From positions 1 through 64,000 of the forward strand of contig NZ_JMIH01000011.1 in NCBI RefSeq assembly GCF_000714815.1: a DNA stretch of 64,000 nucleotides. The letters run 5' to 3'. Positions 1 to 9,370 of this stretch are shown here, piece by piece (position 1 is the first letter of the stretch; the number at the start of each line of letters is the position of its first letter). Position numbers and translations under genes: made by a program. Under the pieces are notes generated by a model. It had not been told where the DNA came from and made no database searches. It saw nothing but the letters and a program-made list of their open reading frames with translations. Source of the stretch: Anditalea andensis (GTDB taxonomy: Bacteria; Bacteroidota; Bacteroidia; Cytophagales; Cyclobacteriaceae).

Positions 1-324
1 GGGGCTGAAGTATAATTGATGAAGCTAGATAATAAATTCTAGACATAAACAAACTAGAACTTAGATTAGATAATTAGAGCCTTATGATGATTTATCTGAT
101 GTTGATTTTTATTACTGTGGCCAAAGTTTTAAGTTGGAACAATCTATTAATTAAAATACTAAATTTTAGTAAATTACAACGATTGTAGCATGAATAAATG
201 ATAATAATTGTGAATTAAGCTTTTAAGTACGATTGGGGTTTTTAGGTGATCGTGGGATCATAATTTTCCTAAGAAACTTTTATTAAAACTATTCTTCTTA
301 AAAATTATATTTTTAGTTTGAGCA
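1..324. other. Leading non-coding stretch
   Basis: No gene is recognised. A start-less open frame of 26 codons at 74-154 (+) directly follows a TAA and may be the tail of a decayed gene. The rest is AT-rich, and the last 80 bases probably hold the promoter of the following glycosyltransferase. Confidence 0.4.
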
Positions 325-1647
325 ATGATCAAAAAAATGGATAGAATTGACGTGTATGTAATTAATCGGGTAAACCGGACAGACAGAAAAGCAAGTATAA
401 TTTCTGAATTTTTAAATAAAAAAGAGTTACAAATGATCCTGGTGCAGGCAATCGAGAATCCGATTGGAGCCGTTGGACTGTGGCAAACTATATATAATAT
501 AGTGGGACAAGCCAATAAAGAGAATATGGATCATGTTGTCATTTGTGAGGATGACCACATCTTTACTCATAATTATTCCGCTATCAACCTACAAAAGGCA
601 GTATACAATGCTATACAGCTTCAAGCAGATGTTCTTTTGGGTGGAATTAGTTGGTTTACAAACTGTTACCCTGTAGGTAAAAACCTATATTGGGTTGAAA
701 AATTTTCCGGTCTTCAATTTGCAGTTATATTTAAGAAATTCTATTCTAAGATACTCAATACTAATTTTCAGCTTGGTGATTCGGCAGATTATAAGATATC
801 GTCCCTCAGCGATAAAATATATTTTATCCATCCCTTCATTTCCATTCAGAGGGATTTTGGCTATTCAGATGTAACAGCAAAAAACAATTCCAAGGATAAG
901 GTTGAGAAATTGTTTAAGGATTCTTCCATTTTGGTTGAAGCAACAAAAGAAGTTAAGTCGTTTTATAAGAAAAAAATTGAGAAGCAAGTTAAACCCCTAA
1001 CGTTTTCAAATTTTGATCACATATCTATAACTACGTATATAATCAATTCAAACGATTGCACAAATGTTTTATCACGAATCCATTCTCAGTTTGAAGGAAG
1101 AACTGAGTTTGATATTCGTATGATTTCATTATGTGAACATAACAATCCCGAGAAAGCGTATTTGATCACTTTAAAAAAAATCATTCAACAAGCAACTGAG
1201 GAGGAGGAAGATGTGATCATCATCTGTGATGAAGATCATTTGTTTACCACTTCCTATTCAAGAAGTTGTCTAATAAGGTATATTATAGAAGCACATCAAT
1301 TAGACACCAAAATACTTTGTGGAGGAATAGACGATTTCGAAACAGCAATACCAATAACTCGAGATAGGTTTTGGATCAGAACATTCAAATCCTCTTCATT
1401 TGTTGTATTATATCAATCGGTTTTTAATTTAATATTAAGGCAACAGATATCCGATAATCATACAATCGAATGCTTTTACAGAGAATTAACAAGTAACAAA
1501 ATGGTTATGTTTCCATTCATTTCACAAAGAGAGGGGTTCGATGGGGAGAATTCCGAAAGGAAACATAACTCAAATGAATTTCTCTCTTCCCGATTAACTA
1601 AAATATACCAAATAGCAGAGTCATCAGATAAATCATTGAGATCTTAA
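325..1647 (+). CDS. Tandem two-domain glycosyltransferase-like protein
   Basis: This 440-residue protein looks like two copies of one fold. The first half has an acidic EDDH motif at residues 75-78 followed by a LLGG stretch. The second half repeats the pattern with DEDH at 302-305 and a CGG stretch. Both halves begin with a Y-I/V-IN strand (YVIN, YIIN) and end near an HPF/FPF-IS segment. The acidic motifs after a hydrophobic strand resemble the metal-binding DxD of GT-A glycosyltransferases, most like family 25. The ATG at 325 was chosen, with a second ATG four codons later. It lies upstream of a second glycosyltransferase and a C39 exporter, so the substrate may be an exported peptide or a surface glycan. 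The donor sugar cannot be told, and the family assignment is by motif only. Confidence 0.6.
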   Translation: MIKKMDRIDVYVINRVNRTDRKASIISEFLNKKELQMILVQAIENPIGAVGLWQTIYNIVGQANKENMDHVVICEDDHIFTHNYSAINLQKAVYNAIQLQADVLLGGISWFTNCYPVGKNLYWVEKFSGLQFAVIFKKFYSKILNTNFQLGDSADYKISSLSDKIYFIHPFISIQRDFGYSDVTAKNNSKDKVEKLFKDSSILVEATKEVKSFYKKKIEKQVKPLTFSNFDHISITTYIINSNDCTNVLSRIHSQFEGRTEFDIRMISLCEHNNPEKAYLITLKKIIQQATEEEEDVIIICDEDHLFTTSYSRSCLIRYIIEAHQLDTKILCGGIDDFETAIPITRDRFWIRTFKSSSFVVLYQSVFNLILRQQISDNHTIECFYRELTSNKMVMFPFISQREGFDGENSERKHNSNEFLSSRLTKIYQIAESSDKSLRS

Positions 1648-2277
1648 GAAATTACAAAAACTAAATAAATATATACATATATATATTATTTCTTGCGGGG
1701 TAAAAGAAGTTAGTTTGGGACCTTTTACAGCGCCCTTCTAAAGATGGTTGACCTAAATTGAAAATCTTAACCGTTTAAGACTAAAATGGGACTGAAAAGA
1801 TAACGTCAATAATATAATTATTGAAAAGGATTTTCCACACTCTTAAGAAAGTTAAATTAAAGTAGTTAGAAATATTAATAAAAAGTATTGGTAATAAAAA
1901 AATAAAATATTATCGTATATTAATAAATAATATAAAAGGATATTTCAGGAATTCTAAAATTTTCCAATTACACAATTATTACTTCATATCATAATAAATT
2001 AATATTTGGCTTTTAAGAATAGAATATTCTGTCCAAATAATGTATTATATCTTTTCAAAAAGATGATGTTTGAGAAGACTAAACTTTGGCTTATTGAATA
2101 CTTGGTAGAAATATATGATTCTAAAACCAGGGAATTAGGAGGACAAGATCCGAATATAATAATGGAAGCATAGAGAATAAATCGAATATAGAAATATTTT
2201 GATTTGCACTATCAATGTTGAGGAGAAGGGTAGACTATTAAAAATTATTTAAAAGTTAATTTAGAAATATAATAAAA
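1648..2277. other. Intergenic region between the two glycosyltransferases
   Basis: This is a very AT-rich 630-base gap. The only coding-like item is the 36-codon frame at 2063-2173, listed separately. No clear terminator or promoter box could be fixed. The gap is long for an operon, so the two glycosyltransferase genes are probably transcribed separately. Confidence 0.45.
2063..2173 (+). CDS. Possible short peptide with an ELGG motif
   Basis: A 36-residue frame starts with tandem ATGs and contains ELGG at residues 25-28, followed by a short acidic tail of eight residues. A double glycine in a short peptide next to a C39 exporter is what a precursor would show. However, the leader lacks the usual hydrophobic residues at -4, -7 and -12, and the tail has no Cys, Ser or Thr that could be modified. 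It may be chance or a decayed precursor. Confidence 0.2.
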   Translation: MMFEKTKLWLIEYLVEIYDSKTRELGGQDPNIIMEA

Positions 2278-2994
2278 ATGAATAACATTGTACAATCACT
2301 TTGGATTTCAGAACAAATGCCGCAACTGCAAAGGTTGTGCCTGGAATCATTTCTAAAAAACAATACTGAATACTACCTGTATACTTATTGTGAGGTTAAG
2401 GGACTACCTGATGGAGTTGTGTTAATGGACGCAAATGCAATAATTCCAAAGGAATTTATATTTGTTGATAGATTTAATTCCTATGCCACTTTTGCAGATT
2501 GGTTTCGAGTAAAACTTCTTTATACTATTGGTGGATGGTGGGTTGATGCCGATGTTGTTTGTTTGAAGGAATTTGTCTCAACCGAAGATTATGTTTTTGC
2601 AACCGAAATATCGAATAACAACCCCGTGATATGCAATTGTGTGATGAAATCACCTAAAAATTCACCTGTTTTGAATGCTGTATTGCATACAGTAGAACAA
2701 AACCTATCCGGTAGGAATTATAAGACTATTTCTTGGCGAGAAATTGGGGCATTAGCTCTAGTTGATGGAATTATGGACTTTTCCTTGCTAAAATATGTGG
2801 TCAGTCCTGAAGTTTTCTGCCCAATAGACTATAAAAACTATCAATATATAGCTGGCAACAAGAAGATTATTGTCCCAACTGAAACATATGGAGTTCACCT
2901 TTGGAATCAAATGTGGGTATGGAATAATATGGATCCGTCCGTAATAATTGACAGTGCCTCATTTCTAAAGAGGTTTGTTGTGGAGGATAGCTAA
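2278..2994 (+). CDS. GT32-type glycosyltransferase
   Basis: The 238-residue protein has the hallmarks of the family 32 / capsular-polysaccharide sugar transferases that carry the DxD sugar-binding region. It starts with an I-V-Q-S-LW-I strand, has a long central helix segment containing DWFR (residues 74-77), then a YTIGGWWVDAD block with the DxD at 90-92. The C-terminal part has an H-LW-N-Q motif typical of the family. Length is normal for a single catalytic domain and there is no membrane segment or signal peptide, so it acts in the cytoplasm. It sits upstream of the C39 exporter, which makes a role in glycosylating an exported peptide possible. A surface-polysaccharide role is equally possible. 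Confidence 0.75.
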   Translation: MNNIVQSLWISEQMPQLQRLCLESFLKNNTEYYLYTYCEVKGLPDGVVLMDANAIIPKEFIFVDRFNSYATFADWFRVKLLYTIGGWWVDADVVCLKEFVSTEDYVFATEISNNNPVICNCVMKSPKNSPVLNAVLHTVEQNLSGRNYKTISWREIGALALVDGIMDFSLLKYVVSPEVFCPIDYKNYQYIAGNKKIIVPTETYGVHLWNQMWVWNNMDPSVIIDSASFLKRFVVEDS

Positions 2995-3011
2995 TAAAAA
3001 TTGATATTAAA

Positions 3012-3257
3012 ATGAATTATCATTTTCAAAACTACCACAAACCAGATCAGAATGACTGCGGCTCAAAATATTGTAAAATGATGTGCTTGCTCTACTCAAG
3101 GAATGCGTATATAAATCTCCGTCGCAAGATATATCAGGCAAAACGGGACTGTCAATCTCCCTGCATCAGTGGTGCGGTGAAGAAGCTGGGCTTTTGTACT
3201 CAAGAGAAGCTGACCATACTTTCTACCTTTATAGTTCGATCTAGTTGTGCATTTTGA
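3012..3257 (+). pseudogene. Truncated C39 peptidase domain remnant
   Basis: The first 60 residues align by eye with the N-terminus of the exporter just downstream: Y-x-K-PDQNDCG here against Y-K-Q-PDTKDCG there, then a shared KLGF/SIGF block. It keeps the catalytic Cys context, but the second conserved Cys is displaced and the frame ends before the catalytic His-Asp part. The frame is followed by 210 bases of non-coding DNA. It looks like the leftover of a duplicated exporter gene. A small functional immunity-type or leader-binding protein cannot be excluded but is less likely. Confidence 0.6.
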
Positions 3258-3469
3258 AACATAAAATAAGTATCCGCTTGGCGCGTGTCTGTACTCTTTA
3301 TACTTTGTCTAGATCCTGAATTTGATATAATGAGTCATTGTATTGTTACTTGAAGTTACTATATCCATTTCAAGGGAGTTTTAAATCAAACAATTTTTTT
3401 CTTATTACAAGAAATAAAAAGCTTTATTATATTATAAAAATAGTCATCAAATAATAAAATGAAATTTTC

Positions 3470-5671
3470 TTGAAAAACACTTTCCCATTTTACAAACAGC
3501 CCGACACAAAGGACTGCGGCCCTACTTGCCTTCGTATTATTGCAAAATACTATGGCAAATTGATATCCTTAAAGGAGATAAGGAGTTTTTCGGAAACCAC
3601 CCGATCTGGCAGCAACTTACTTAAATTGAGCGAGGCAGCTGAGTCTATTGGTTTTAAGACCATTGGAGCCAAACTCAATTTTCATAAATTAAAAAATGCG
3701 CCATTACCCGTTATAGTTCATTGGGATAAGAACCACTTCGTCGTAGTTTATCGGATTAAAAAAAATAAGGTATATATTTCTGATCCTTCTTATGGTTTGA
3801 TAAGCTTATCCAAAGAAGAATTCATTGGGCGATGGATCGGAAACTCGGCCGATGAAAACACCAAAGAAGGCATCACTCTTTTGGTAGATATCACTCCCGA
3901 CTTCAAAAAGCTGAAGTGGGAAGATAGCGATAAGCGATCCTTAAACTTTTTGTTCCGGTATTTATTAAGCTATAAAAAATTATTAATTCAGCTTTGCATA
4001 GGTTTGCTTGTGGGTAGCCTTTTGCAGCTTATTTTTCCCTTTCTTACCCAAAGTATCGTCGATGTGGGTATCCAAAACCAGGATATCGGATTTATCTATG
4101 TAGTCCTGATGGGTCAGTTAATGCTCTTTTTCGGACGCACCAGTGTGGAAGTATTGCGGAGCTGGATATTGCTCCATTTAAGTACCCGTATTAATATCTC
4201 TCTGGTATCGGACTTTTTTATCAAACTGATGAACCTGCCTATTGCCTATTTTGACACTCGGATGACTGGGGATATCATGCAACGCATAGGAGACCATCGA
4301 CGGATAGAGAATTTGCTGACGGGAACAACACTCAGTACACTGTTTTCATTTTTTAACTTTTTCGTTTTTGGAGCGGTTCTAATATACTATAGCATTACGA
4401 TATTTTTGATATTTTTGGTAGGGAGCATAGTCTATATTATGTGGGTCCTGTATTTTATGAAACGCAGGAGAGAATTGGATTACAAGCGCTTTGCCCAATT
4501 AAGCCAGGAACAGAGCACTGTGATAGAACTGATCAACGGAATGCAGGAGATTAAAATGAACAATGCGGAAAAGCAAAAACGTTGGAGGTGGGAATTTGTA
4601 CAAGCAAAACTGTTCAATGTCTCCATTCAGACCCTGTCCCTAGAACAGACCCAGGGAGTAGGTTCTTCTATGATAAATGAGCTCAAGAATATTTTAATCA
4701 CCTTTACCTCTGCCGTGCTGGTGATAGAAGGAAATATTACTCTGGGCATGATGCTTTCGCTCCAATACATCATTGGCCAACTAAACAGCCCCATCATTCA
4801 AGCCGTTAGTTTTATTCAAGCCTATCAGGATGCAAGTATCAGCCTAGAGCGACTGAACGAGATTCATGATAAAGAAGAGGAAGAAAGCATTGAAAAGCAG
4901 TATATCCGAAAAGTCTTTATAGGGAAAGAACTGACGGTCAAAAACCTTTCATTCCGGTATATAGGAGCCGATAAGCCTGTGCTGGAAGGTGTCAATTTGG
5001 TGGTGCCTTCCAAAAAAGTCACAGCAGTCGTAGGTGCAAGTGGAAGCGGGAAGACCACCCTGATGAAATTGCTGTTGAAATTTTATGAACCCTCCAAAGG
5101 TGAGATTCTTTATGGCAATCATGACCTGAAAATAGTTGCTGCGCGAAGCTGGCGGGACCACTGCGGTGTGGTGATGCAGGAGGGATATGTATTTAACGAT
5201 ACAATTGCTGCTAATATAGCCGTGGGGCAGGATCAAATTGATCAGGAACAATTAATAAAAGCAGCTAGGATTGCTAATATTTATGATTACATCCAATCCC
5301 TTCCACTTGGCTTTAATACCAAAATTGGTAACGAAGGTATAGGCATCAGCACTGGGCAAAAACAGCGACTATTTATCGCGCGAGCTGTTTATAAAAATCC
5401 AGAGATTTTGTTTTTTGATGAGGCTACCTCAGCATTGGATGCAAGAAACGAGCGTGTTGTAATGGAAAACTTAAATAATTTTCTTAAAGGGAAGACTGTA
5501 TTTGTCATTGCACACAGATTAAGTACAGTAAAGAATGCAGATCAGATCATCGTTATTGACCAAGGGAAAATAGTGGAACAAGGAACTCACGAAGAATTGG
5601 TGGCATCTCAAGGGGTATATTATGATTTGGTAAAAAACCAATTGGAACTGGAACAGATAAATACAAATTAA
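3470..5671 (+). CDS. C39 peptidase-containing ABC exporter
   Basis: This is a bacteriocin-type exporter that cuts a double-glycine leader and moves the peptide across the inner membrane. The N-terminal C39 domain has catalytic Cys16 in a KDCGPTC motif, His89 in NHFVVV and Asp105 in SDP. The transmembrane domain covers about residues 160-440. The ATPase has Walker A GASGSGKTT near 522, signature STGQKQR near 627, Walker B ILFFDEAT near 646 and the H-loop AHRLS near 682. The 733-residue length is normal. The likely start is TTG at 3470; the ATG at 3459 hits a stop after four codons, so it is either a tiny leader frame or irrelevant. The HlyD partner begins two bases after its stop. It is the only intact C39 exporter in the window. 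Confidence 0.92.
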   Translation: MKNTFPFYKQPDTKDCGPTCLRIIAKYYGKLISLKEIRSFSETTRSGSNLLKLSEAAESIGFKTIGAKLNFHKLKNAPLPVIVHWDKNHFVVVYRIKKNKVYISDPSYGLISLSKEEFIGRWIGNSADENTKEGITLLVDITPDFKKLKWEDSDKRSLNFLFRYLLSYKKLLIQLCIGLLVGSLLQLIFPFLTQSIVDVGIQNQDIGFIYVVLMGQLMLFFGRTSVEVLRSWILLHLSTRINISLVSDFFIKLMNLPIAYFDTRMTGDIMQRIGDHRRIENLLTGTTLSTLFSFFNFFVFGAVLIYYSITIFLIFLVGSIVYIMWVLYFMKRRRELDYKRFAQLSQEQSTVIELINGMQEIKMNNAEKQKRWRWEFVQAKLFNVSIQTLSLEQTQGVGSSMINELKNILITFTSAVLVIEGNITLGMMLSLQYIIGQLNSPIIQAVSFIQAYQDASISLERLNEIHDKEEEESIEKQYIRKVFIGKELTVKNLSFRYIGADKPVLEGVNLVVPSKKVTAVVGASGSGKTTLMKLLLKFYEPSKGEILYGNHDLKIVAARSWRDHCGVVMQEGYVFNDTIAANIAVGQDQIDQEQLIKAARIANIYDYIQSLPLGFNTKIGNEGIGISTGQKQRLFIARAVYKNPEILFFDEATSALDARNERVVMENLNNFLKGKTVFVIAHRLSTVKNADQIIVIDQGKIVEQGTHEELVASQGVYYDLVKNQLELEQINTN

Positions 5672-5673
5672 AA

Positions 5674-6981
5674 ATGCCAGATCAAAAAGCATATAGTACT
5701 AATCTTCATCTCCGCTCCGATGAAGTCCAAGAGATCATTTCTACCCCTCCAGCATGGCTAATCCGCTGGGGAATAACCTTGGTCTTTATACTTACTGCAG
5801 TTATAATTATTTTATCCTTTCTGATAAAATATCCGGATTATGTTCAGGCAAAAATCTTGGTAACTACCATGGAGCCCACTGAGCGGGTGCTTGCACGTGC
5901 TTCCGGACAGATAGAAAAGTTATTTGTGAATAACGGGGATGCTGTCACATCGGGGCAGATGCTAGCTGGAATTAAAAGTACGGCGGCTCTTGAAGATGTC
6001 CTATTTCTGAAAGAAATACTCGAGTATGAGGCATTTGGAAAAGAAAATAATTATGATTATCCGATGGAAACGCTATCCAATCTGACACTTGGAGAGGTGG
6101 AACCAACCTTTTTGGATTTTGAAAGAAACTACATGGAATACCAACTTTTAGAAGAACTTCAACCTTATATAGGAAAAATGCAAGGTAGCCATTACTCGCT
6201 ACAGGAAATCAATAATAGAATACAAAGTCAAGTTATACAAAAGGAATTGTTAGAGCGGCGATTAAAACTAGTACAGATTGATTACCTGAGGAATAAGGTT
6301 CTTCACGAAGATGGCGTGATTTCAGATAAAGATTTTGAGAATAGGGAAATGGAGTATCTCCAAATGCAAGAGCAGATAAACAGCATGGCTATAGTTATTT
6401 CCCAGATGCAAGAAGCACTCAGTACAGGAAACCAAACACTAAGAGTGATGGAAATAAACAAGCAGGAGGAAGAAACCCGAGTTCTTAAGAACTTAATTCA
6501 GTCTTACCATAGTTTAAAACGTGCAGTCAGGGATTGGGAATATATCTATCTGATGAGCTCATCTACAGGAGGGTTGGTTAGCTTCCAGAAAATTTGGAGT
6601 TCCAACCAACAGGTCAGTACAGGAGAACTTGTGTTTACTGTGCTTCCAGAAAATAAGGAAGAACTGGTTGGGGCAATGAAAATACCTGCGCAAAATGCAG
6701 GAAAGGTTGCTGTAGGCCAAAAAGTCCTGATTAAGTTAGATAATTACCCATATCAGCAATATGGCACTCTACTGGGGGAAGTTATTAGGATTTCTGTCAC
6801 TCCAGACGATGAATTTAATTATTTGGTTTATGCCTATCTTCCTGAAGGTACCCGAAGCTCCTTCAACAATAATATACCATTTAACCAAGAGCTTTTGGGT
6901 AATGCAGAGATAATCACAGAAGACCTGAGTGTGGCCGAGAGACTTTTTTTCAAGTTTAAATCAGTTTTGGATTTTAAATAA
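5674..6981 (+). CDS. HlyD-family membrane fusion protein
   Basis: This is the periplasmic adaptor that links the ABC exporter to an outer-membrane channel. It has a short cytoplasmic N-terminus, one membrane segment at about residues 28-50, a lipoyl-like beta segment starting near ARASGQI, a long coiled-coil hairpin from about 150 to 285, and a closing beta-barrel part with DNYPYQQYG and a typical HlyD C-terminal fold. At 435 residues it has the usual length for the peptide-exporter subgroup. It follows the exporter after two bases and is surely co-transcribed. No TolC-like outer-membrane gene follows, so that component must lie elsewhere. Confidence 0.9.
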   Translation: MPDQKAYSTNLHLRSDEVQEIISTPPAWLIRWGITLVFILTAVIIILSFLIKYPDYVQAKILVTTMEPTERVLARASGQIEKLFVNNGDAVTSGQMLAGIKSTAALEDVLFLKEILEYEAFGKENNYDYPMETLSNLTLGEVEPTFLDFERNYMEYQLLEELQPYIGKMQGSHYSLQEINNRIQSQVIQKELLERRLKLVQIDYLRNKVLHEDGVISDKDFENREMEYLQMQEQINSMAIVISQMQEALSTGNQTLRVMEINKQEEETRVLKNLIQSYHSLKRAVRDWEYIYLMSSSTGGLVSFQKIWSSNQQVSTGELVFTVLPENKEELVGAMKIPAQNAGKVAVGQKVLIKLDNYPYQQYGTLLGEVIRISVTPDDEFNYLVYAYLPEGTRSSFNNNIPFNQELLGNAEIITEDLSVAERLFFKFKSVLDFK

Positions 6982-7162
6982 AAAAGTGACAGGCCTTTTA
7001 CTTTTATGATTAATATATAAAATCTGAATATTTTCAATGTGGCACTCAGGGATAAAATACAGCAACTATAACCTTTTGAACAATTTTAAATCATTAAATC
7101 TTCAATTAAGCTTATAAACAAATTCCTAAAAGTTATTCTGGAGGTATTTTTCGAATACTATA

Positions 7163-7214
7163 TGAGGATTAGAAATCAGCTCAAATTGAGGGATTTTCTT
7201 TGCGTTAGTCAGAA
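7163..7214 (+). repeat. 52-bp repeat, copy 1, upstream of Crp-like gene
   Basis: It is nearly identical to 11710-11761: both start with TGAGGATTAGAAATCAGCTC and end with CGTTAGTCAGAA. Each copy lies just before a small gene (Crp-like here, an acetyltransferase there). The GTTAGTC end is close to the GTTRRRY core of attC sites, so it may be the right half of an old cassette site. Confidence 0.7.
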
Positions 7215-7240
7215 TTTTAAACAGACATCACCCAAAAAAA

Positions 7241-7819
7241 ATGACAGAACAATTTTTTACATACACCGACAAATTTGTGAACTTCAGACAAGCCGACAAA
7301 GAACTTTTGGCTTCGGCCATGTCCTTTAGACATGTAAAAACAAAAACCGATCTTGTTTCATATGACAAGCGGACAGACGAGTTATTTTTCTTGTTAAAAG
7401 GTTGCCTTAGGAAGTATTATATAAAAGACGGTCAGCAGATAACGATATACATTACAGCAGAAAATAGTTTTATTGGTGCCTTTGACAGTTTTATCACTGG
7501 TACTGCGTGCAAAGAAATCATTGAAACACTTGAACCTTCAGAGTTGCTTGTCCTCAACAAAAAAGACTTGGACAAACTTTACAAAGATATTCCGCTAATG
7601 AACGAATTTGTGCGAAAGATCTTGGAACAAACATTAATTCAGTTTCAACAAGCATTAACATCTTTCATTTTAGATAGTCCCGAAGAACGATACACAAAAT
7701 TACTGTCACAAAATCCTGAAATCCTGCAACGCGTTCCGCAACATATGCTTGCCACCTATTTAGGCATTACAGCCACTTCACTCAGCCGTATCAGAAAAAG
7801 AATTGTAGAAAAATCGTAA
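7241..7819 (+). CDS. Crp/Fnr-family transcriptional regulator
   Basis: A 192-residue protein with an N-terminal cyclic-nucleotide-like beta-barrel (about residues 15-115, with a FFLLKG-LRKYY strand pair) and a C-terminal helix-turn-helix (about 160-188, LATYLGIT-TSLSRIRKR). The Bacteroidota subgroup lacks the FeS cysteines of FNR and usually has no clear cAMP-binding residues, so the effector is unknown. It lies 84 bases before a DUF2147 gene and an SDR gene and may control them. Confidence 0.85.
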   Translation: MTEQFFTYTDKFVNFRQADKELLASAMSFRHVKTKTDLVSYDKRTDELFFLLKGCLRKYYIKDGQQITIYITAENSFIGAFDSFITGTACKEIIETLEPSELLVLNKKDLDKLYKDIPLMNEFVRKILEQTLIQFQQALTSFILDSPEERYTKLLSQNPEILQRVPQHMLATYLGITATSLSRIRKRIVEKS

Positions 7820-7903
7820 CCCGTTTTCTTTCTTGTCTTTTGTAAACGTTTTTTGCAATACTCATCTACCAACTTTGCATTGTAACATAAAACAATTCAA
7901 AGT

Positions 7904-8377
7904 ATGGACAACATCAATTTCGGTTGGAGAAGCCTTCATCAAGGCAAACTCACCACAATGCTCCTGGGCTTTCTATTTCTAAGCCTGACACTCACAGCTC
8001 AATCTTCCAAAACAGCTATTGTTGGCACTTGGCTTAACCAAGAGAAAGCTGCCAAGGTTGAAATCTATCAACAAGAGGAAAAGTTCTTTGGTAAAATCGT
8101 ATGGCTTAAAGAACCAAACGAAAATGGCAAACCTAAAACCGACAACAAGAACCCCGACAAATCAAAAAACAGCGACCCAATCATAGGATTGGTCATGTTG
8201 AAAGATTTTGAGTTTGATGGTAAATCCACTTGGGAAAACGGTACAATTTACGATGCACGAAGCGGAAAAACTTATTCTTGCTATTTAACCCTTCAAGCCG
8301 ACAATACCCTCAAAGTTCGTGGCTATATGGGTATTTCACTATTCGGTCAAACCAACATTTGGACAAAAACCAACTAA
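7904..8377 (+). CDS. DUF2147 domain secreted protein
   Basis: The protein has a hydrophobic signal segment (about residues 19-33, ending TLTAQ), then a DUF2147 domain starting IVGTW and ending with GYMGISLFGQTNIW, the characteristic closing block. The true start could be the Met at residue 19, which would place the signal peptide at the very N-terminus. Function of the family is unknown; members are small periplasmic or outer-membrane-associated proteins. A TTTGC box shortly upstream of the gene resembles the -7 region of Bacteroidota promoters. Confidence 0.85.
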   Translation: MDNINFGWRSLHQGKLTTMLLGFLFLSLTLTAQSSKTAIVGTWLNQEKAAKVEIYQQEEKFFGKIVWLKEPNENGKPKTDNKNPDKSKNSDPIIGLVMLKDFEFDGKSTWENGTIYDARSGKTYSCYLTLQADNTLKVRGYMGISLFGQTNIWTKTN

Positions 8378-8390
8378 AATCTACAAAGCA

Positions 8391-9356
8391 ATGAAACAAG
8401 TATTTGTAACGGGCGGTTCGGGTTTTGTAGGTCAAAACCTAATCCCAATGCTCATAGAAAACGGCTACAAAGTAAAAGCCTTGGCACGTTCGGCACAAGC
8501 CGTTCAAAAGGTAGAGCAATTAGGAGCATCAGCCGTAAAAGGAGATTTAAATGATGCACAAGCTTTGGCAGATGGCGTAAAAGATTGTGCTTCGGTATTT
8601 CATTTGGCGGCTTCGGTTGATTTTTTCGCTTCTGAAAAAGAACTTAAAAAACTGCACGTTGATGCCACCGAACTTTTGTTGGAAGTTGCCAAAAATGCCA
8701 GGGTTAAAAGGTTCGTGTATTTAAGTGCGGCTTCGGTTATTATGAACGGTAAGCCTATCAAAAATGCTGATGAGACCTTTGTTTCTGACAACATTATTGA
8801 CGGCTATTCACGAACAAAACTGCAAGCAGAATATCTGGTTTTGAAAGCCAACACAAAAAGCTTTCAAACCATTGCTGTGAGCCCCCCATTAGTTTGGGGC
8901 AAAGGCGACCCAAATACATTGGTTGGTGTTATGGAAGCCACTAAAAAAGGAAGAATGCAGTTTATTGATGGTGGCAAACACCGTTTAGTAACCTGCCACG
9001 TTTTAAACGTTTGCCAAGCATTAATCTTAGCGGACCAATCAGAGCAAAATGGTAAAACCTATTTCATTACAGATGGTGAAACACCTATATTTAAAGACTT
9101 CATTAAAAAGTATGTGGCTACGCAAGGTGTAACCATTCCCGACAAAACAGTTTCGTTGACAATGGCAAAACGTGTTGCCTCTGTCATGGAATTTGTTTGG
9201 AAAATATTTGGATTGAAAGGACACCCGCCACTTTACAAAGGACTCGTAAATGTTTTGGGCGTAGAGTTTACTATCAACGACAGCAAAGCAAGAAAGGAAC
9301 TTGGCTATAAGTCATTTGTAACCATAGAGCAAGGACTTGACCTCATGAGAAAGTAA
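8391..9356 (+). CDS. Extended SDR (NAD-dependent epimerase/dehydratase)
   Basis: The 321-residue enzyme starts with a Rossmann strand and the GGSGFVG nucleotide motif (residues 8-14). It has the catalytic YSRTK (Tyr139, Lys143) and a PPLVWGKGDP segment like those of 3-beta-HSD-type and dihydroflavonol-reductase-like SDRs. The open frame extends upstream to 8319 over the end of the DUF2147 gene, but the ATG at 8391 gives the standard N-terminus MKQVFVTGG and lies 13 bases after the DUF2147 stop. Substrate is unknown. The two genes are probably one transcript. Confidence 0.85.
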   Translation: MKQVFVTGGSGFVGQNLIPMLIENGYKVKALARSAQAVQKVEQLGASAVKGDLNDAQALADGVKDCASVFHLAASVDFFASEKELKKLHVDATELLLEVAKNARVKRFVYLSAASVIMNGKPIKNADETFVSDNIIDGYSRTKLQAEYLVLKANTKSFQTIAVSPPLVWGKGDPNTLVGVMEATKKGRMQFIDGGKHRLVTCHVLNVCQALILADQSEQNGKTYFITDGETPIFKDFIKKYVATQGVTIPDKTVSLTMAKRVASVMEFVWKIFGLKGHPPLYKGLVNVLGVEFTINDSKARKELGYKSFVTIEQGLDLMRK

Positions 9357-9370
9357 AAAAACTCCCACCA

